From positions 377,501 to 441,500 of the forward strand of contig JAIGNY010002143.1 in the NCBI GenBank assembly GCA_020152595.1: DNA of 64,000 bases. The letters run 5' to 3'. The position numbers were made by a program, and so were the translations under genes. The notes under the pieces were generated by a model. That model was not told the DNA's origin. It worked only from the letters and a program-made list of their open reading frames with translations, and did not search any database. This document shows, piece by piece, positions 41,301 through 46,289 of this stretch. This DNA is from Chiridota heheva. Taxonomy: Eukaryota; Echinodermata; Holothuroidea; Apodida; Chiridotidae. Positions within the stretch are counted from its first letter, which is position 1; every line of letters starts with the position of its first letter.

Positions 41301-43193
41301 GGAAATCAAATCAGCAATTAATTAAAAATTTAAATTCTCATAATCATGTTTTCTCTCCTTATAGCTTCAGATGTACGAGGATGAACAGTTGGCACAAAAG
41401 CTTCAAGCAGACCTGAATCTGGCAGAAGATCGACGCAGACCACCATCTACCAGGGTATATACCCTTTTTCTTTTTTCTTAAATCTATATATACTATCATT
41501 TTGAACAACACTAGTTCATTTCTCAAGAAAGGGATTTATTAATGACTCTTTCTCCAAACTCATCTCCTCTGTCTGTCGTATGTACTTTGATAATATCATC
41601 TGACCGGACCTCTCATTTTACCCTCCCCTCTTACATTTGATAACTCCTATTATTTCTTCCTTTTTAGCTTTTGCACCTTGAAGGCTACCTTCTCTTTGAA
41701 GGCACCGTTTGTTCTATTAAGTTACCTGGATGTAATTTTGCCATTCTAGCATTACTTGACCTTTAATAACAATACGCCAGAACACCTCAGTCAACTAATC
41801 AATCAAAGACGCAAACTAGGGGAAACTTGGATTGATTTTCCCCACAAGAATGTCCATTTCTCCCATGCTTCTCTCGGTTTTCAGTGGTGCAGTGGCTTCA
41901 GTGGTTAAGGAGTCATATGCGAATGGTTTGATTCAATCGGGTTCGATTCTCGCAGCGAGCGCTGCATTGTGCTTTGAGTGAGACACTTAAACCTCCTGGC
42001 TCCAGTCCACTCAGCTGTGAAATGAGTACTAGGGAGAGTCATGTGGTCTATTGCGCTTGTGCCATAGAGACGGGATAAGCAGCTGGCCTTCTGGGCCTAA
42101 TGGCTTGGATGGTTTTGAACTTTCTGCCCTCTTAATGTAAAGGTCATGTGATAGTGCTTTACCTATAAATGAAAACAATGCAATTATTGAAATTATGATA
42201 TTTCATGCCATGTTAAAAATATACCCTATTAATGGAATATATCAGTGCTGAAGTCAAATGTCCATGTCATCTGAAGTCAGTCTGTGATACCCGACTCTGC
42301 ATCCGGCAAAAATGGGACCTGAAAGTCAGAGACCAGTCCTGAGTTCTACAACACTGGAATTTATATTAGTATAAATTAATGTGAAAATATTAATTATTGT
42401 TTGAAGTGTCAACTTAATTGTTCTATTAATCTTAATTCAGCACAAACTAAATTTTGATTCCTTTCATTTTCAGAGGGAGCGTTTGACCCCACATGGCAAT
42501 TTTACTGCCGATGGCGTCAATTTTGCCGGGAATGACATGTTCATCGATGGAGCACGTCAAAGTCCACCAGCAAGGGAACCAAGTGCCCCACGAAGTCAGG
42601 ACTCATCCGAGGGTGATGAAAATGAATGCCCAAGGTATGGTTGATCATTCTAATGGCAATTCTAGTAGCTTATACTTGTTAACGTAAGTGTTCACGTAGC
42701 CTATCGTGCATGCTGTATGCGCAGAACAAGGATAGTTTGCCATTAAACATTGTCCCCTGAATATGGGGCACTTAATAAAAGTTTTAAACCTTAAAGTGAG
42801 TAAAATTAAACAACTTTGAGGCAATTGTCAAAGGAATGTGTCAGTAATGTATGAGCTCATTGATGGTTTCTCGTGTCATACTTAGGAAACGGATAGGATT
42901 AGTTGGATGTGCAGGGGTTTACTTAGCCATTGTAGGTTGGTGAGGTGTTGAATGGGTGGGGTTGGATAGCGATTCTAGCGAGCCACTGCTTGGCTTGGGA
43001 ATGTTTCAAAAATAAAGTACAACTTTACTTGTACGGAAACAATTTTTTGTCATCAGATTAAACAAAGGATAAACTGTTTTTTTTTGTCATATAACAAATG
43101 TGTATTATTTTGCCTTACAGGTGCCGATGTCATTTTTCAACTGAACGTAATCTGCATGAGCATTTGGACTCCTGTCTGAACTATGAAGACTGA
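11261..43193 (+). CDS. Death-domain, coiled-coil, UBAN and NEMO-type zinc-finger adaptor (14 exons)
   Basis: Joined exons: 11261-11357, 12119-12418, 13509-13687, 15005-15163, 16837-16919, 17938-18073, 19642-19749, 33767-33943, 34841-34957, 36053-36219, 38181-38306, 41365-41454, 42474-42634, 43121-43193; about 657 residues. Seen directly: GT-AG borders throughout, with phase kept at every junction but one. Domains: death domain about 33-132 (W65, IEEIEAQHP, final FGRTDISQAI); coiled coil about 246-480; UBAN about 508-550 (DFHKERVDRQRL); zinc finger C632-x2-C635-x12-H648-x3-C652. Known of the family: UBAN and this finger occur in NEMO, optineurin and ABIN-type proteins, which bind Met1/Lys63 polyubiquitin in the cytosol and regulate NF-kB, cell death or autophagy. 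Inferred: a ubiquitin-reading scaffold recruited by death-fold receptors or adaptors. Odd: the death domain is not part of the usual vertebrate members, and a phase break lies between 36,219 and 38,181. No symbol is given because NEMO, optineurin and ABIN orthology cannot be separated by eye. Confidence 0.85.
12119..12418 (+). CDS. Exon 2: complete death domain
   Basis: The whole domain is on one 300-bp exon with phase 1 at both borders (CTGTTCAG acceptor, CAACAAG|GTAAAT donor). A symmetric exon of this kind is easily gained or shuffled. Death-domain hallmarks are the first-helix segment ARFLREVAG, SWKDLLMRAGIS, IEIEEIEAQHP, YKILSFLRDSTG and the final helix VKEFGRTDISQAI. The spacing resembles a FADD/RIPK-type death domain more than a CARD. 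The fold assignment is by pattern and needs a profile search. Confidence 0.85.
12530..12730. repeat. Imperfect tandem repeat in intron 2
   Basis: About eight diverged units of roughly 24-26 bp with the core GAAATTTTGATGTAGA and a TTCT spacer. No coding content. Confidence 0.8.
13031..13325 (+). mobile_element. tRNA-derived SINE, family A, copy 1
   Basis: A tRNA-like head has an A-box-like TGGCTCAGTGGTTAACGAGC and a B-box-like GAGTTTGATTCCC. A conserved body follows (GAGCGCTGCATTGTGT, TCCACTCAGCTGTAAAATGA, CCATGGAAACCGGGTATAAG) and the tail is GCCTAATGGCTCGTATGGAT. Other copies lie near 39,232, 41,890 and, reversed and expanded, 53,945-54,360. It lies in intron 2 in the sense direction of the gene. 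Confidence 0.85.
13509..13687 (+). CDS. Exon 3: linker with a possible LC3-interacting motif
   Basis: Enters in phase 1 (TTAACAG|CT) and leaves in phase 0 (TTGGAG|GTACAG). It encodes about 60 mostly polar, Ser/Thr-rich residues. An F-E-A-V at residues 169-172, with Ser just before it and Asp162/Asp163 further upstream, fits the minimal [FWY]-x-x-[LIV] LIR pattern. The exon ends in a charged segment (SRLREELE) that starts helical character. Confidence 0.8.
13865..14293. mobile_element. hAT-type MITE, family C, copy 1
   Basis: The interior (GGGCCA..ATTTGACAACAGC, GGCCAATCGCGTGGCAAAAC, GGCCCGCTGGC) closely matches 31,965-32,410. Near-identical 8-bp flanks GCTGTACA and GCTGTAGA, at 13,857-13,864 and 14,294-14,301, look like a target duplication with one change. 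Ends resemble the TTCTTAA...TTAAGAA termini of hAT families. No transposase frame. Confidence 0.75.
14826..14975. mobile_element. Palindromic MITE in intron 3
   Basis: The arms are inverted copies. CTCACAATT near 14,831 pairs with AATTGTGAG near 14,957, and GGCCAGTGATGTCATGCTTC is matched exactly by its inverse around a loop of about 40 bp. The transcript would fold into a long hairpin. Confidence 0.75.
15005..15163 (+). CDS. Exon 4: helical linker
   Basis: 53 codons in phase 0 between TATGTTTTCAG and TCAAAG|GTCAGT. Residues such as IAQQIEKVRKTIQEVAD have heptad-like hydrophobic spacing, so this is probably a first short coiled coil. No family match by eye. It reads directly into exon 5. Confidence 0.8.
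15368..15566. mobile_element. Palindromic MITE, family B, copy 1
   Basis: Arms start AACAGCTTCTATTTTCAAAA and end in the inverse TTTTGAAAATAGAAGCTGTT, with GTCAAAATGGACTGGAATAA at the inner part of the arm. Further copies are at 43,655-43,886 and 58,948-59,192, and a half copy at 59,886-59,943. No ORF. Confidence 0.85.
15567..16836. other. Intron 4, remainder
   Basis: No exon or defined repeat could be supported. A few short repeats and AT-rich runs only. Confidence 0.4.
16837..16919 (+). CDS. Exon 5: coiled coil
   Basis: 83 bp after TTTTTTTATTTCACAG, ending TTTAAA|GTAAGT in phase 2. It encodes TLNTIYEQENQHHKDQVKKL and then charged residues with heptad spacing. The lysine codon is completed by exon 6, which confirms the junction. 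Confidence 0.85.
16920..17937. other. Intron 5
   Basis: Contains G-rich low-complexity stretches (17,080-17,260) and a short tandem AAAAAGGCCAAAAATA motif at about 17,450-17,510. No coding feature. Confidence 0.5.
17938..18073 (+). CDS. Exon 6: coiled coil and acidic linker
   Basis: Enters in phase 2 after CATCTTCCTTAG and leaves in phase 0 at AAAGAG|GTGAGA. It continues the heptads (ETNDALEKELEEVKKTKAD) and then passes into a less regular stretch (DEFDVITRNDVTRTPSEQ). Confidence 0.85.
18185..18767. mobile_element. Long imperfect inverted-repeat MITE in intron 6
   Basis: The end TTAAAGGAATAGTCCCATG mirrors CATGGAAATAATCCTTTAA at the other end. Further in, GATATCATATTCC..CAGGAGATAT mirrors ATATCTCCTGG..GGAATAAGATATC. 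The whole unit is a diverged palindrome of about 580 bp without coding capacity. Confidence 0.7.
18955..19115 (+). mobile_element. tRNA-derived SINE, family B, copy 1
   Basis: A-box-like TGGTCTAGGGGTCAAAGCATG and B-box-like GGGTTAGATTCC. The body is ATCTTCATTCACCAGTGCTT, CACAACTGGTTTATCA, and GGACACTATATAACCTCTGC leading to an AAAAATACC tail. A second copy is at 40,968-41,160, and a tandemly expanded tail is at 39,730-40,310. Confidence 0.8.
19270..19590. repeat. Dispersed repeat related to 33,395-33,700
   Basis: Shared blocks include AGCGCC, AAAGTGCTTT, GAGCACCAAAC, a ...GGTATGATCC/GGTACGACTC block and CCCATGAC.TTC. In this copy the GAGCACCAAAC block is repeated three times with TAATGCCGA-like spacers. 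The class is unclear; it could be a reversed SINE. Confidence 0.55.
19642..19749 (+). CDS. Exon 7: start of the main central coiled coil
   Basis: 36 codons between TTCTATAG and GACCAT|GTAAGT, phase 0 on both sides. The C-terminal half (YKQLQQKCGKLRSQLDH) is strongly helical. The next exon is 14 kb away in matching phase; an additional phase-0 exon between them cannot be excluded. Confidence 0.8.
19896..19993. mobile_element. piggyBac-like MITE, copy 1
   Basis: Flanked by TTAA on both sides, with termini CCCTTACT and AGTAAGGG. The longer end GCTGGTAGAGTAAGGG mirrors the complete left end of copy 2. Perfect TTAA flanks and CCCT/AGGG ends are characteristic of piggyBac. About 90 bp, no ORF. Confidence 0.7.
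20110..20276. mobile_element. piggyBac-like MITE, copy 2, with duplicated left end
   Basis: The complete copy lies between TTAA at 20,168 and TTAA at 20,273, with ends CCCTTACTCTACCA and TGGTAGAGTAAGGG-type sequence. A partial left end (TTTAACCCTTACTCTACCA) with the same upstream AATAATCAGCCTGTG precedes it at about 20,101-20,150, so flank plus left end was tandemly duplicated. Confidence 0.7.
20277..22129. other. Intron 7, first part
   Basis: No exon-like frame with good splice sites. G-rich low-complexity runs occur at 21,380-21,500 and 21,720-21,745. The short repeat GTACCTTATATTGTAGGTG is duplicated near 21,760-21,800. Confidence 0.4.
22130..22206 (-). mobile_element. LINE 3'-end fragment
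   Basis: TTTCTTCAGGCCTTTTGGCC, then CATATATAAGGCTGCATGCA and CTCTCTTCACTGGACTCTGG, match the 3' tail of the LINE relic at 8,650-8,760. Only the tail is present. Confidence 0.65.
22206..22914. other. Intron 7, no recognised feature
   Basis: Unique-looking AT-rich DNA with no gene or defined repeat. Confidence 0.4.
22915..23798. repeat. 44-bp satellite array, about 20 copies
   Basis: The unit is AGAACATTGCTCACAACCTT followed by GCACCTACTACATCACTAAT and CCAT. Units differ mainly at two positions: CTCACAACCTTACA, CTCAAAACCTTGCA and CTTAAAACCTTGCA variants alternate. No coding frame is maintained. Confidence 0.95.
23799..26745. repeat. Intron 7 segment with a directly repeated block
   Basis: Blocks near 24,165-24,205 and 26,540-26,585 share CCATACATAT, GAAAAGGGTC and CCACTTTCAGATG. 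Blocks near 24,640-24,700 and 26,400-26,460 share GTTGGCATCT, CATATCAAAA and GCTAAAATGA. The region between is richer in CG dinucleotides than its surroundings (GCAGGCGCACG twice). It may be a composite or large non-autonomous element, but no termini were found. No gene is recognised. Confidence 0.45.
27066..27152. repeat. Short tandem repeat, about 21 bp x 4
   Basis: The unit GCAACATGGAGTGCAAAAATT is repeated four times with small changes. Confidence 0.85.
27153..28785. other. Intron 7 segment with a T-rich tract
   Basis: A very T-rich stretch lies at about 27,945-28,005. Otherwise no gene or transposon end is recognised. Confidence 0.45.
28786..29045. repeat. Tandem duplication of about 125 bp, SINE-like
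   Basis: AAATTCTGCAG, GGTTGATGAAGGCTGACAAA, GGCAATGCTCACTGC and the intervening sequence occur twice in a row. Just upstream CTACCTAGTGGTAAAGAGAC resembles an A-box and CTAGATTCAACCC a weak B-box, so a duplicated tRNA-derived SINE is possible. Confidence 0.65.
29641..29853. mobile_element. Inverted-repeat MITE
   Basis: AGTTATACCTTACCTTTCAT at the left mirrors ATGGAAGGTAAGTATAACT at the right. Inner arms ATGCAATCTGGTCCAATGAC and GTCATTGGACCAGATTGCAT are exact inverses. No ORF. Confidence 0.8.
30037..30347. mobile_element. Inverted-repeat element with an internal duplication
   Basis: Left CTTTTAAAGG..ATCGTCCCATAA mirrors right TTATGGGACGAT..TTTAAAAGG. Inner arms TTGATTGCAAGAAAT and ATTTCTTGCAATCAA also pair. 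Within the left arm AAATTTGGCAGTG.ATGCCGC is tandemly duplicated. No ORF. Confidence 0.75.
30348..31964. other. Intron 7 segment, low-complexity and diverged repeats
   Basis: Near 30,450-30,680 an AAAGGGGG..TTTCATATAAA..CTATTATATT block is repeated twice in diverged form. Near 31,090-31,160 a GGGGCAAAGTCAAAAGT motif is repeated three times. No gene. Confidence 0.45.
31965..32410. mobile_element. hAT-type MITE, family C, copy 2
   Basis: The element opens AGGGGTTCTTAATT and closes TTAAGAATCACCGC. Identical 8-bp flanks TTTAAGGC at 31,957-31,964 and 32,411-32,418 form a target duplication. The interior matches the copy at 13,865-14,293. Non-coding. Confidence 0.85.
32419..33394. other. Intron 7, last part, no recognised gene
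   Basis: AT-rich DNA. No exon with credible borders and no defined repeat. Confidence 0.4.
33395..33700. repeat. Dispersed repeat with an internal 36-bp tandem triplet
   Basis: Related to 19,270-19,590 through AGCGCC, AAAGTGCTTTACGAAC, GAGCACCAAAC and CCCATGACCTTC. Between these blocks, GCTGCAGCATGCTGCCACAA is repeated three times at 36-bp spacing (33,480-33,580). Confidence 0.7.
33767..33943 (+). CDS. Exon 8: central coiled coil
   Basis: 59 codons after TTTTTTTACACAG, ending TACCAG|GTATGT, phase 0. It contains YSWDAEYRKMEAMLREEN and EEIMTLKKYIENMEKDLDYL, an unbroken heptad pattern. A minisatellite carrying many donor-like motifs begins almost at once after this donor. Confidence 0.9.
33953..34528. 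repeat. G-rich minisatellite right after the exon 8 donor
   Basis: About 16 copies of a 33-36-bp unit: GGTGCTGGTCATCAGGAGGG, GCAGGTAGGG, then AAGA or TAAGTG. It begins about 10 bp after the splice donor. Many units contain CAGGTAGGG or GGGTAAGTG, both of which resemble 5' splice sites. ORFs through it are artefacts. Confidence 0.95.
34841..34957 (+). CDS. Exon 9: coiled coil
   Basis: 39 codons between TTGTTTTTGCAG and AATGAT|GTGAGT, phase 0. Highly charged helix (DVERKLTQEQSNSKKYSEYA and onward), continuous with exons 8 and 10. Confidence 0.9.
34958..36052. other. Intron 9, with a LINE 3' tail at 35,516-35,588
   Basis: At 35,516-35,588 the motif CTCTCAGGCACAATTTGACC followed by CGTTAAGCCCTCATCAAACA matches the tails of the LINE pieces at 46.9 and 47.1 kb. 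The body of that LINE is absent or unrecognisable here. The rest shows nothing. Confidence 0.55.
36053..36219 (+). CDS. Exon 10: end of coiled coil and basic linker
   Basis: Enters in phase 0 after TTTGTACAG. The first part (ALAESMAQRLADKKL) ends the coil. A basic, proline-containing linker (TPRGRHNKILRRKS) follows, ending GACAACAG|GTTAGC in phase 2. This phase does not fit exon 11, which must enter in phase 0. Either a small exon of 3n+1 bp was missed, or a different donor is used; CAA|GTGACA at 36,134 would restore phase 0. Confidence 0.75.
36530..37030. repeat. Local duplications in intron 10
   Basis: ACTCATCTGGTACCACATT and about 70 bp around it occur twice (about 36,540 and 36,645). The segment AAAAAAGATGTG.GAATAC, CTTCACCAATTTC, CATGTTTG occurs three times at about 95-bp spacing (36,795-37,030). 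Confidence 0.75.
37545..37712. repeat. 79-bp tandem duplication in intron 10
   Basis: AGAAATGACTGGTGTAGTAA, then GTCTACTATGGAAAGTTGGC through CAATTGTTAATGTATTTTA, is present twice and is almost identical. It precedes a segment similar to dispersed repeats at 4.75 and 51.4 kb. Confidence 0.85.
38181..38306 (+). CDS. Exon 11: UBAN ubiquitin-binding segment
   Basis: 42 codons after TTTATTCTAG, ending AAAAAG|GTAAAA. It begins VEVFAKDFHKERVDRQRLMG. The DF-x-x-ER-x-x-R core is the signature of the UBAN/CC2-LZ region shared by NEMO, optineurin and ABINs, where it binds linear diubiquitin as a parallel dimer. The Asp, Phe, Glu and Arg of the core are all present. Other frames of this exon contain stops, which fixes the entry phase at 0. 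Confidence 0.9.
38420..39225 (+). mobile_element. LINE relic, reverse transcriptase C-terminal part
   Basis: Plus-strand frames give DLRFADDGALIMKSGKD, the catalytic FADD box, then about 600 bp on LTKRLTEWPPRTGKRRKGRQ and KRCWRDGI. The latter resembles the C-terminal tail of RTE-like endonuclease/reverse transcriptase proteins. Stops and frameshifts interrupt it throughout, so it is dead. It lies in intron 11 in sense orientation. Confidence 0.75.
39232..39520 (+). mobile_element. tRNA-derived SINE, family A, copy 2
   Basis: Aligns to the copy at 13,031 by CAGTGGTTAAGGAGTCATG, GAGCGCTGTGTTGTGTCCCT, CTCAGCTGTAAACTGAGTAC, CCATGGAAACCGGGGATAAG and GATGGGCCTTCATGGCT. Confidence 0.8.
39728..40310. 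repeat. 29-bp tandem array derived from a SINE B tail
   Basis: About 18 copies of GGACATCTCTATGACATCTT plus AAGGGCCTT. The last unit runs into TTAGCTGTTGGGAAAAGGAT and AAAATACCCAATC. The SINE B copy at 41,085-41,150 has the same order, once: GGACATCTCTATATAACCTT, AGCTGTTGAGAAAGGA, AAAAATGCC. The array is therefore an expansion of the SINE's own 3' segment. Confidence 0.85.
40311..40847. other. Intron 11 segment without recognised feature
   Basis: Includes a CG-rich patch (GGCGGCGACGACGACGAG near 40,646) and no exon or transposon end. Confidence 0.4.
40848..40920 (-). repeat. tRNA-like sequence, degenerate (SINE head or pseudogene)
   Basis: A 73-nt minus-strand segment has A-box-like TGGTGTAGCGGTTATCATA and B-box-like GGGTTCAAGCC. 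The acceptor stem pairs at about six of seven positions and the T stem pairs with wobbles. The anticodon arm does not form, so a functional tRNA is unlikely. Confidence 0.55.
40968..41160 (+). mobile_element. tRNA-derived SINE, family B, copy 2
   Basis: CCTTCCGTGGTCTAGCGATT (A-box region), CACGGGTTCAATACC (B-box region), GTCTTCATTCACCAGCACTT and CACAACTGGTATATCA match the copy at 18,955. The tail carries the single GGACATCTCTATATAACCTT unit. Confidence 0.85.
41365..41454 (+). CDS. Exon 12: helix after UBAN
   Basis: 30 codons between CTCCTTATAG and ACCAGG|GTATAT, phase 0. It reads LQMYEDEQLAQKLQADLNLA and then an Arg/Pro-rich end. This continues the helix and passes into the disordered linker before the zinc finger. 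Confidence 0.85.
41886..42118 (+). mobile_element. tRNA-derived SINE, family A, copy 3 (internally deleted)
   Basis: Contains CTTCAGTGGTTAAGGAGTCA, GGGTTCGATTCTCGCAGC, GAGCGCTGCATTGTG, CACTCAGCTGTGAAATGAG and GGCCTAATGGCTTGGATGG. The central GGACTGG..CCAGGGGGA part is shortened relative to copies 1 and 2. Lies in intron 12. Confidence 0.8.
42474..42634 (+). CDS. Exon 13: disordered linker and first zinc-finger cysteine
   Basis: Follows CATTTTCAG and ends TGCCCAAG|GTATGG in phase 2. The linker is rich in Pro, Ser, Asp and Glu (SPPAREPSAPRSQDSSEGDE). Its last residues, E-C-P, start the zinc finger, whose arginine codon is split by the intron. Confidence 0.9.
42635..43120. other. Intron 13
   Basis: Ordinary AT-rich intron separating the first zinc-finger cysteine from the rest of the finger. 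No feature beyond the splice sites. Confidence 0.6.
43121..43193 (+). CDS. Exon 14: rest of the C2HC zinc finger and stop codon
   Basis: Enters in phase 2 after TTTTGCCTTACAG, completing Arg and continuing CRCHFSTERNLHEHLDSC to a TGA five residues after the last cysteine. The pattern C-x2-C-x12-H-x3-C, with a Leu three residues before the His, matches the NEMO/optineurin C-terminal finger in spacing. That finger contributes to ubiquitin binding and to IKK or autophagy functions in the known family. Confidence 0.9.
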
Positions 43194-43543
43194 GGATGTG
43201 AAGTGCAAGCATGGGAAGAAATTTGACATCATTCAGTTGATTCTCATGACTCTCTTGAGCATGTTTCAAATCTTCTGATTGCTTAACATGCAGATCACCC
43301 TGTAGGTTTTTTGGCCCACTGAGAAGAAATATTATTATGCTGATCGAATGACATGCATACTATAAGTTCCCACAATATAAATATAAGCAGATGTAGATCA
43401 ATGAATAGCTAACTCTGATTGTTCTTGATGTGGTGTATGCTGTTACTAAAAGAGTTAAAAGTCTTGCACTTAATTTTTCATGTTATCACCTTTGTCTCCT
43501 ATGACTTTCCAAGTTTAGAGAATTATAATTGCCAAGTGTTTCA

Positions 43544-43549
43544 ATTAAA
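43544..43549 (+). other. Possible polyadenylation signal (ATTAAA)
   Basis: ATTAAA lies about 350 bp after the stop codon of the death-domain gene and is followed by T-rich sequence. A MITE begins near 43,655. Other AT-rich signals could be used instead. Confidence 0.3.
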
Positions 43550-43654
43550 GTTAGTTTTTTTGAGGATATGAAAAATAGTTGTAAAAAATGTTGTAAATGA
43601 TTTTTTTTTGGTTTCAGTTATCCAACAGTTTCTAAATTAGATTACACAACTTTA

Positions 43655-43886
43655 TACTAAACAGCTTCTATTTTCAAAATGGATTTCTATTGTAAAAATG
43701 GACTGGAATAAAGCCTTCACATTACCATTATACTCCTTTTTTGGTGCTTAATACACTCTGTACCAGAATAGCTAACATAAATTGTGTTAGCTATTCTGGT
43801 ACAGTATTTATGAAGCACCAAAAAAGGCTTTATTCCAGTCCATTTTTACAATAGAAATCCATTTTGAAAATAGAAGCTGTTACAAC
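43655..43886. mobile_element. Palindromic MITE, family B, copy 2
   Basis: Arms AACAGCTTCTATTTTCAAAA and TTTTGAAAATAGAAGCTGTT enclose a second inner palindrome around GTACCAGAATAGCTAAC / GTTAGCTATTCTGGTAC. It lies just beyond the presumed 3' end of the death-domain gene. Confidence 0.85.
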
Positions 43887-44077
43887 TTAATTCAGTAGTA
43901 ATGAAACATTTTAAAGAGAATATGTAACCCGTTTTGCTTAAAAGAATTCTCCCATTTGGAGAAGGAAAAAAAAAATGAATTCTGCTTAAAGTATAATAAT
44001 AATATAAACTTTTGATTTAAAAGATATAAACAAAATTGTTTCTCCCCAAAACTTAACAAGGGACAAATAGACTGGGG

Positions 44078-44704
44078 TCTGGTGTCATTGTCTTCAGGGC
44101 CTGGGGCCTGGTTGTCATTGTCTTCAGGGCCTGGTGTCATTGTCTTCAGGGCCTGGGGCCTGGTGTCATTGTCTTTAGGGCCTGGTGTCATTGTCTTCAG
44201 GGGACCTGGGGCCTGGTGTCATTGTCTTCAGGGCCTGGTGTCATTGTCTTCAGGGCCTGGTGTCATTGTCTTCAGGGCCTGGGGCCTGGTGTCATTGTCT
44301 TCAGGGCCTGGTGTCATTGTCTTCAGGGCCTGGTGTCATTGTCTTCAGGGCCTGGTGTCATTGTCTTCAGGGCCTGGTGTCATTGTCTTCAGGGCCTGGT
44401 GTCATTGTCTTCAGGGCCAGGACCTGGGGCCTGGTGTCATTGTCTTCAGGGCCTGGTGTGTCATTGTCATTGTCTTCAGGGCCTGGTGTCATTGGGGCCT
44501 GGTGTCAGGGCCTGGTGTCATTGTCTTCAGGGCCTGGGCCTGGTGTCATTGTCTTCAGGACCTGGGGCCTCATTGTGTCATTGTCTTCAGGGCCTGGTGT
44601 CATTGTCTTCAGGATTGTCTTCAGGGCCCTGGGGCCTGGTGTCATTGTCTTCAGGGCCTGGTGTCATTGTCTTCAGGGCCTGGTGTCATTGTCTTCAGGG
44701 CCAG
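44078..44704. repeat. 22-bp minisatellite with irregular higher-order units
   Basis: Roughly 25 copies of GGCCTGGTGTCATTGTCTTCAG, with GGGGCCTGG insertions and truncated units. All three plus-strand frames stay open across it, giving misleading ORFs of 169-222 codons. Flanks TCTCCCCAAAACTTAACAAG and CAGTGTTGGAACCTCTGCTT recur at 46,979-47,080 around only two units. Confidence 0.95.
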
Positions 44705-45469
44705 TGTTGGAACCTCTGCTTGTAGACTAAGAGGCAGACATGTTTATTGAAAGGTACCATGGGTGGGATTTGCCTACCAAATAAAACCTCTGCTTGTGTG
44801 GAGGAGTGTTCCATGGGCGGAGGGGAGGGTTGAATCATGCTAAGATGCAAAAAACACCATACAAAAGGTATAAATCTTAAAGAAAAAAAGGGGAGGGCCT
44901 TCCCCTGGAGGGTTGAAGAGCTGGAAGGGGTGCTCCAGTGGAAATCAGTGTTCTTGAATACTTAAAACTTGTTCAAATGTAGTTGTAGAGAGGGCTATAG
45001 TCATGCAATATTGTTCAGCCACACAGTTCTTTATTTTCATGGTTACAAAAGCACTATCAGTGCTGTGAACATAATTAGCTGCAGTGCATCCAGTCTGGCT
45101 AATATGCAAAGAAAAAAACTAATTTTTCTTGAGCATGCATTGTTGTTGTTCAAACGTTATTTAAATCTTTTCGTAATATGTACAATAAATTCAATTAATA
45201 TATACAAGCAATTAGATAATTAGAAACTAAACAAATAAACGTAAATAGCACAGATTGTCAGTTATGTTGAAAAGAAAGAGGAGAACCTTCAGAAAACTAG
45301 TAAAAACTTGTGATTAAAGCTTCCCTATGTATAACAAGGGACATTAACTTTGAACCTATATATATAATAGGATAGAATTTAAACAAAAGGAAAGAAAAAG
45401 GGAAAGTTACATAACAAATACTAGTGACAATACCTGCCTTCAAAATACACTATGGCTAACAATACAGAT
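44705..45469. other. No gene recognised
   Basis: Unique AT-rich DNA with one G-rich patch (44,755-44,940) resembling low-complexity repeats elsewhere in the window. Confidence 0.4.
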
Positions 45470-46010
45470 TATCAACACTATAGAAATGGTCTAAGTGGGA
45501 TGATGGTAAGAATTCGAAATTTGATCTGAGGAAATACTTCTTAAGTTTGGATATGAAGCAAGTAATGCTGGGGCAGCTTTTAACAGACGTTGGTTATGAA
45601 TTCCAAATTTGTACGCCTTGGTATTTTGAGTGGTACTGACTTTTATAAAGTGTAACAATGGGGTCTAAGTTGGGTGGCATGTCTTGTATCATAGTTGTGA
45701 ATTAAAGAGTTACTTATGAAGAAGTTAGCAAAAGTAGGCGGCAATAAGTTATTGTGAAACTGATACATGAAAACGGCATTTTGAAAATGAATAATGTCAA
45801 AGAAGGGAAGAATTTTGCTATCTTTAAATAAGGGGCTGGTGTAAGCGTACCTTGTAGAGTTTGTTAGAAACCTGATAACTCTTTTGTGTAAAATACATCA
45901 TTTATGAAACTTAGTTTTATAATTATTACCACATATTATACAGCAATACATGAGATAAGGTATGATAAGCACATGATATAATCTATATAGAATATGAACA
46001 GGTAAATAAT
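45470..46010 (-). mobile_element. LINE relic, C-terminal part of the polyprotein
   Basis: Read on the minus strand, one frame gives RVIRFLTNSTRYAYTSPLFK, then FQNAVFMYQFHNNLLPPTFA and IHNYDTRHATQLR. This is the order seen after the reverse transcriptase domain in CR1/Jockey-like LINEs. Several stops interrupt it. No catalytic box is included. Confidence 0.65.
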
Positions 46011-46289
46011 CTTTTAATTTACTGATGTTTTCCAAGCATTGTTTTCAAGCATTGTTTGATGACAAAAAGAATACTATATGTTGATTTGTGGGGTGGAGTG
46101 TACACATAATGCTATGAATAGTTTAGTAATTTGTGTTTAATATAACTGTTTAATAGCTAGGAATATGTTGTAAATCACAAGAATAGCAAAATGAATTCAT
46201 TCAAATCCTTGACAAATTTAAAGCTTACAGCTTTTTGAGGTTTCAAGCCTTATTATTGAAAAAAATTCCATTCTTCTGAGATAGCTGCA

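Noticed and set aside
44082-44750. Three overlapping ORFs of 169-222 codons
   Set aside because: They are the three frames of a 22-bp minisatellite with no stop codon in the unit; the protein would be a shifting repeat of one motif.
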